NCBI GenBank assembly: GCA_905210855.1
Contig: CAJLYL010000076.1
Coordinates: 1 to 8,248, forward strand
Length of the DNA: 8,248 nucleotides
Direction of reading: 5' to 3'
From: an uncultured Clostridia bacterium
Lineage (GTDB): Bacteria; Bacillota; Clostridia; UMGS1810
The notes below the pieces were generated by a model, which worked only from the letters and a program-made list of their open reading frames with translations, was not told the DNA's origin and ran no database searches. This document shows, piece after piece, positions 7,116 through 8,248 of this stretch (the stretch's first letter is position 1; every line of letters starts with the position of its first letter). Position numbers and translations under genes: made by a program.

Positions 7116-7124
7116 TGTGATAAT
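7116..7124 (+). promoter_or_regulatory. Candidate extended -10 promoter before the recombinase gene
   Basis: TGTGATAAT (7116-7124) fits an extended -10 element (TG, one base, then GATAAT with five of six consensus bases). A poor -35 match, TTGTGA, lies at 7093-7098 with a long 20-bp spacer; extended -10 promoters can work without a good -35. Transcription would start near 7131, inside the palindrome 7122-7151 and 56 bp before the recombinase ATG. This is pattern matching only in AT-rich DNA. Confidence 0.3.
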
Positions 7125-7151
7125 TTCGCAAAATTAAAATTTTGCGAAATT
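7122..7151. repeat. Perfect 14-bp inverted repeat between the DJ-1 gene and xer
   Basis: AATTTCGCAAAATT (7122-7135) is followed after two A by its exact reverse complement (7138-7151). All 14 pairs match. There is no T run after it on the plus strand (the sequence continues GAGGGGAGA) and none on the minus strand, so it is not a canonical intrinsic terminator. It overlaps the -10 and expected start of the candidate promoter, so an operator for a dimeric regulator, or for the recombinase itself, is possible. A transcript-end-stabilising hairpin is the other option. Confidence 0.75.
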
Positions 7152-7186
7152 GAGGGGAGAATTTTCAGAGAGGAGGGAGCCTATTT

Positions 7187-8182
7187 ATGGCGGTTAACAA
7201 AAAGTATTCCGATGTGCCTCAGCTGCTGCGCGACTATCTTAACTTCATGACTGTCATCAAGGGAAAATCCGAAAATACGGTCAAGGAATATTACTACGAC
7301 TTAAGGATGTTTTTAAAATTCATTCAAGCGTCATTCAAAACCCTGCCGCTCGATTCTCTCGATTCTATATCTCTCGATGATTTTGACGTAAATATGCTTA
7401 AGGAAATTTCTCTGAGTGATTTGTATGAATTCATGGCTTACGTAAATGATGAAAAATCGTCCAACGACAACTACCGGGCACGTAAAGTTGCGAGTCTGCG
7501 GTCGTTTTTTAAATATCTTCATGTTAAGGTGAATTTTATTGAAACCAATCCTGCCGAGTATCTCGATTCGCCCAAAATTAAAAAACGAATGCCGAGATAT
7601 CTTACGTTTGATGAATGCGTCAGATTTTTAAATGCAATTGACGGAAAATACAAACAACGTGATTTAGCAATGTTTGTAATTTTTTTGAATTGCGGATTGA
7701 GGTTAAGCGAGTTGGTTGGAATTAACATCAAAAATATAGATTTTGACAAAAGGACTCTGCGCGTAATCGGTAAAGGAAACAAGGAGCGCATGGTTTTCCT
7801 TAACGACCTGTGCATGGACGCAATAAACGCATATATGACTGTGCGCCCTAATGACATTGTTAAACCCGATTCGCGCGACGCTCTCTTTCTCAGCTCCCGT
7901 GGAAGCAGAATCAGCAACCGCATGGTGGAGCTTTTGGCTAAAAAGTATTTTGAGCAGGCAGGCATAGACAGCGAGCTGTATTCGCCGCATAAGCTGCGCC
8001 ATACCGCGGCAACGCTGATGTACCGCGACGGCAATGTGGATATACGCACTCTCCAGGAGCTGCTCGGGCACGTAAGCCTGTCCACAACGCAGATTTACAC
8101 GCATATAAGAAATGACGACCTAAAAGAGGCTGCGGACAAAAATCCGCTCTCCAATCCGAATATAATAAAAAGCGACGGCTGA
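7187..8182 (+). CDS. XerC/XerD-type tyrosine recombinase
   Basis: A 331-residue site-specific recombinase with both family domains: an N-terminal SAM-like DNA-binding domain (about 10-125, 'LRDYLNFMTVIKGKSENTV') and a C-terminal catalytic domain (about 135-320). The full active-site set is present: Arg172 ('NCGLRLSELVGI'), Lys196 ('IGKGNKE'), His268 and Arg271 ('PHKLRHTAATL'), His295 ('LLGHVSLSTTQIYTH') and the nucleophile Tyr304. Chromosome-dimer resolution at dif is the best-known role of close relatives, but a role in moving a local element cannot be excluded. About 25 extra residues (52-78, Asp/Leu/Ser-rich) lie between helices of the N-terminal domain compared with E. coli XerD (298 residues). 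The ATG at 7187 has a strong AGGAGG at 7171-7176. XerC versus XerD cannot be decided from sequence alone, so no symbol is given. Confidence 0.9.
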   Translation: MAVNKKYSDVPQLLRDYLNFMTVIKGKSENTVKEYYYDLRMFLKFIQASFKTLPLDSLDSISLDDFDVNMLKEISLSDLYEFMAYVNDEKSSNDNYRARKVASLRSFFKYLHVKVNFIETNPAEYLDSPKIKKRMPRYLTFDECVRFLNAIDGKYKQRDLAMFVIFLNCGLRLSELVGINIKNIDFDKRTLRVIGKGNKERMVFLNDLCMDAINAYMTVRPNDIVKPDSRDALFLSSRGSRISNRMVELLAKKYFEQAGIDSELYSPHKLRHTAATLMYRDGNVDIRTLQELLGHVSLSTTQIYTHIRNDDLKEAADKNPLSNPNIIKSDG

Positions 8183-8195
8183 ATTTTGCGCTGAG

Positions 8196-8248
8196 TGAAC
8201 CGACCCCCAAAAGTTAGACCAAAAATCTAACTATTGGGAGGTCGGTTT
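8196..8248. mobile_element. Possible left end of an IS3-family insertion sequence (cut by window edge)
   Basis: TGAACCGACCCCCAAAAG (8196-8213), continuing with TTAGAC, resembles terminal inverted repeats of IS3-family (IS150-like) elements, which commonly start with TG, carry a C run and contain AAAAGTTAGAC. In such elements a near-copy in reverse orientation often follows at once, making a hairpin before the first transposase frame; the same is seen here. No transposase sequence is in the window, so the call depends on what lies to the right. The hairpin may otherwise be a plain terminator or a small non-autonomous repeat. Confidence 0.45.
8197..8248 (+). terminator. Long hairpin after the recombinase gene, possible terminator
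   Basis: Bases 8197-8218 pair with 8226-8248 in about 20 pairs, with one bulged A (8239), one A-A mismatch (8211/8233), a terminal G-T pair and a 7-nt loop (8219-8225). The stem starts 15 bp after the recombinase stop and is followed by TTT at the window edge. It could stop transcription leaving this operon. Whether the T run continues cannot be seen. Confidence 0.45.

Noticed and set aside
7122..7151. Palindrome as a dif recombination site
   Set aside because: Arms and centre do not resemble the known dif layout of two 11-bp arms with a 6-bp centre, and here the centre is only two bases.
7519..8104. Minus-strand frames opposite the recombinase gene
   Set aside because: The plus strand shows the full tyrosine recombinase active site; the opposite frames have no recognisable domain.

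Overview
The window looks like a chromosomal housekeeping segment of an anaerobic Firmicute (Clostridia). Evidence is the gene order xseA-xseB-ispA-...-dxs-tlyA, purine-rich Shine-Dalgarno sites, medium G+C, and the sequence style of the proteins. The species cannot be named from the sequence. All genes are on the plus strand, most separated by short gaps or overlapping by a few bases, so nearly everything up to about 7.1 kb could be one long operon.

The main feature is the stretch between ispA and the next gene (about 1478-2174). It has no credible reading frame on either strand. Its ends pair in a 14-bp stem (1485-1500 with 2138-2151), and several local hairpins lie between them. It is followed directly by a gene for a small, basic, four-helix membrane protein (2175-2741), then dxs. 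This arrangement (xseA-xseB-ispA, a ~0.6-0.7 kb structured RNA, a small membrane protein, dxs, tlyA) matches the OLE (ornate, large, extremophilic) RNA locus. The RNA is therefore called ole and the protein OapA, the OLE-associated protein that holds the RNA at the membrane. The family is already described; this copy would be a further member.

Layout: 1-431 xseA 3' end and 424-639 xseB (exonuclease VII subunits); 629-1477 ispA (farnesyl diphosphate synthase, with a shortened loop after the second Asp motif); 1485-2151 OLE RNA; 2175-2741 oapA; 2738-4573 dxs (entry enzyme of the MEP isoprenoid pathway); 4570-5373 tlyA (rRNA 2'-O-methyltransferase); 5391-6530 radC with an unusual Lys-rich N-terminal extension of about 155 residues; 6558-7103 a DJ-1/PfpI-family protein; 7187-8182 a XerC/XerD-type tyrosine recombinase. 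A perfect 14-bp-arm palindrome (7122-7151) lies between the last two genes. The right edge (8196-8248) is a long hairpin whose left arm resembles an IS3-family terminal inverted repeat.

Functionally, ispA and dxs make isoprenoid precursors, and the OLE RNA-OapA membrane complex is inserted between them. The 4-bp ATGA overlaps oapA/dxs and dxs/tlyA point to translational coupling. The right-hand part (radC, DJ-1, xer) differs from the nadK/argR/recN genes that often follow tlyA in Firmicutes.
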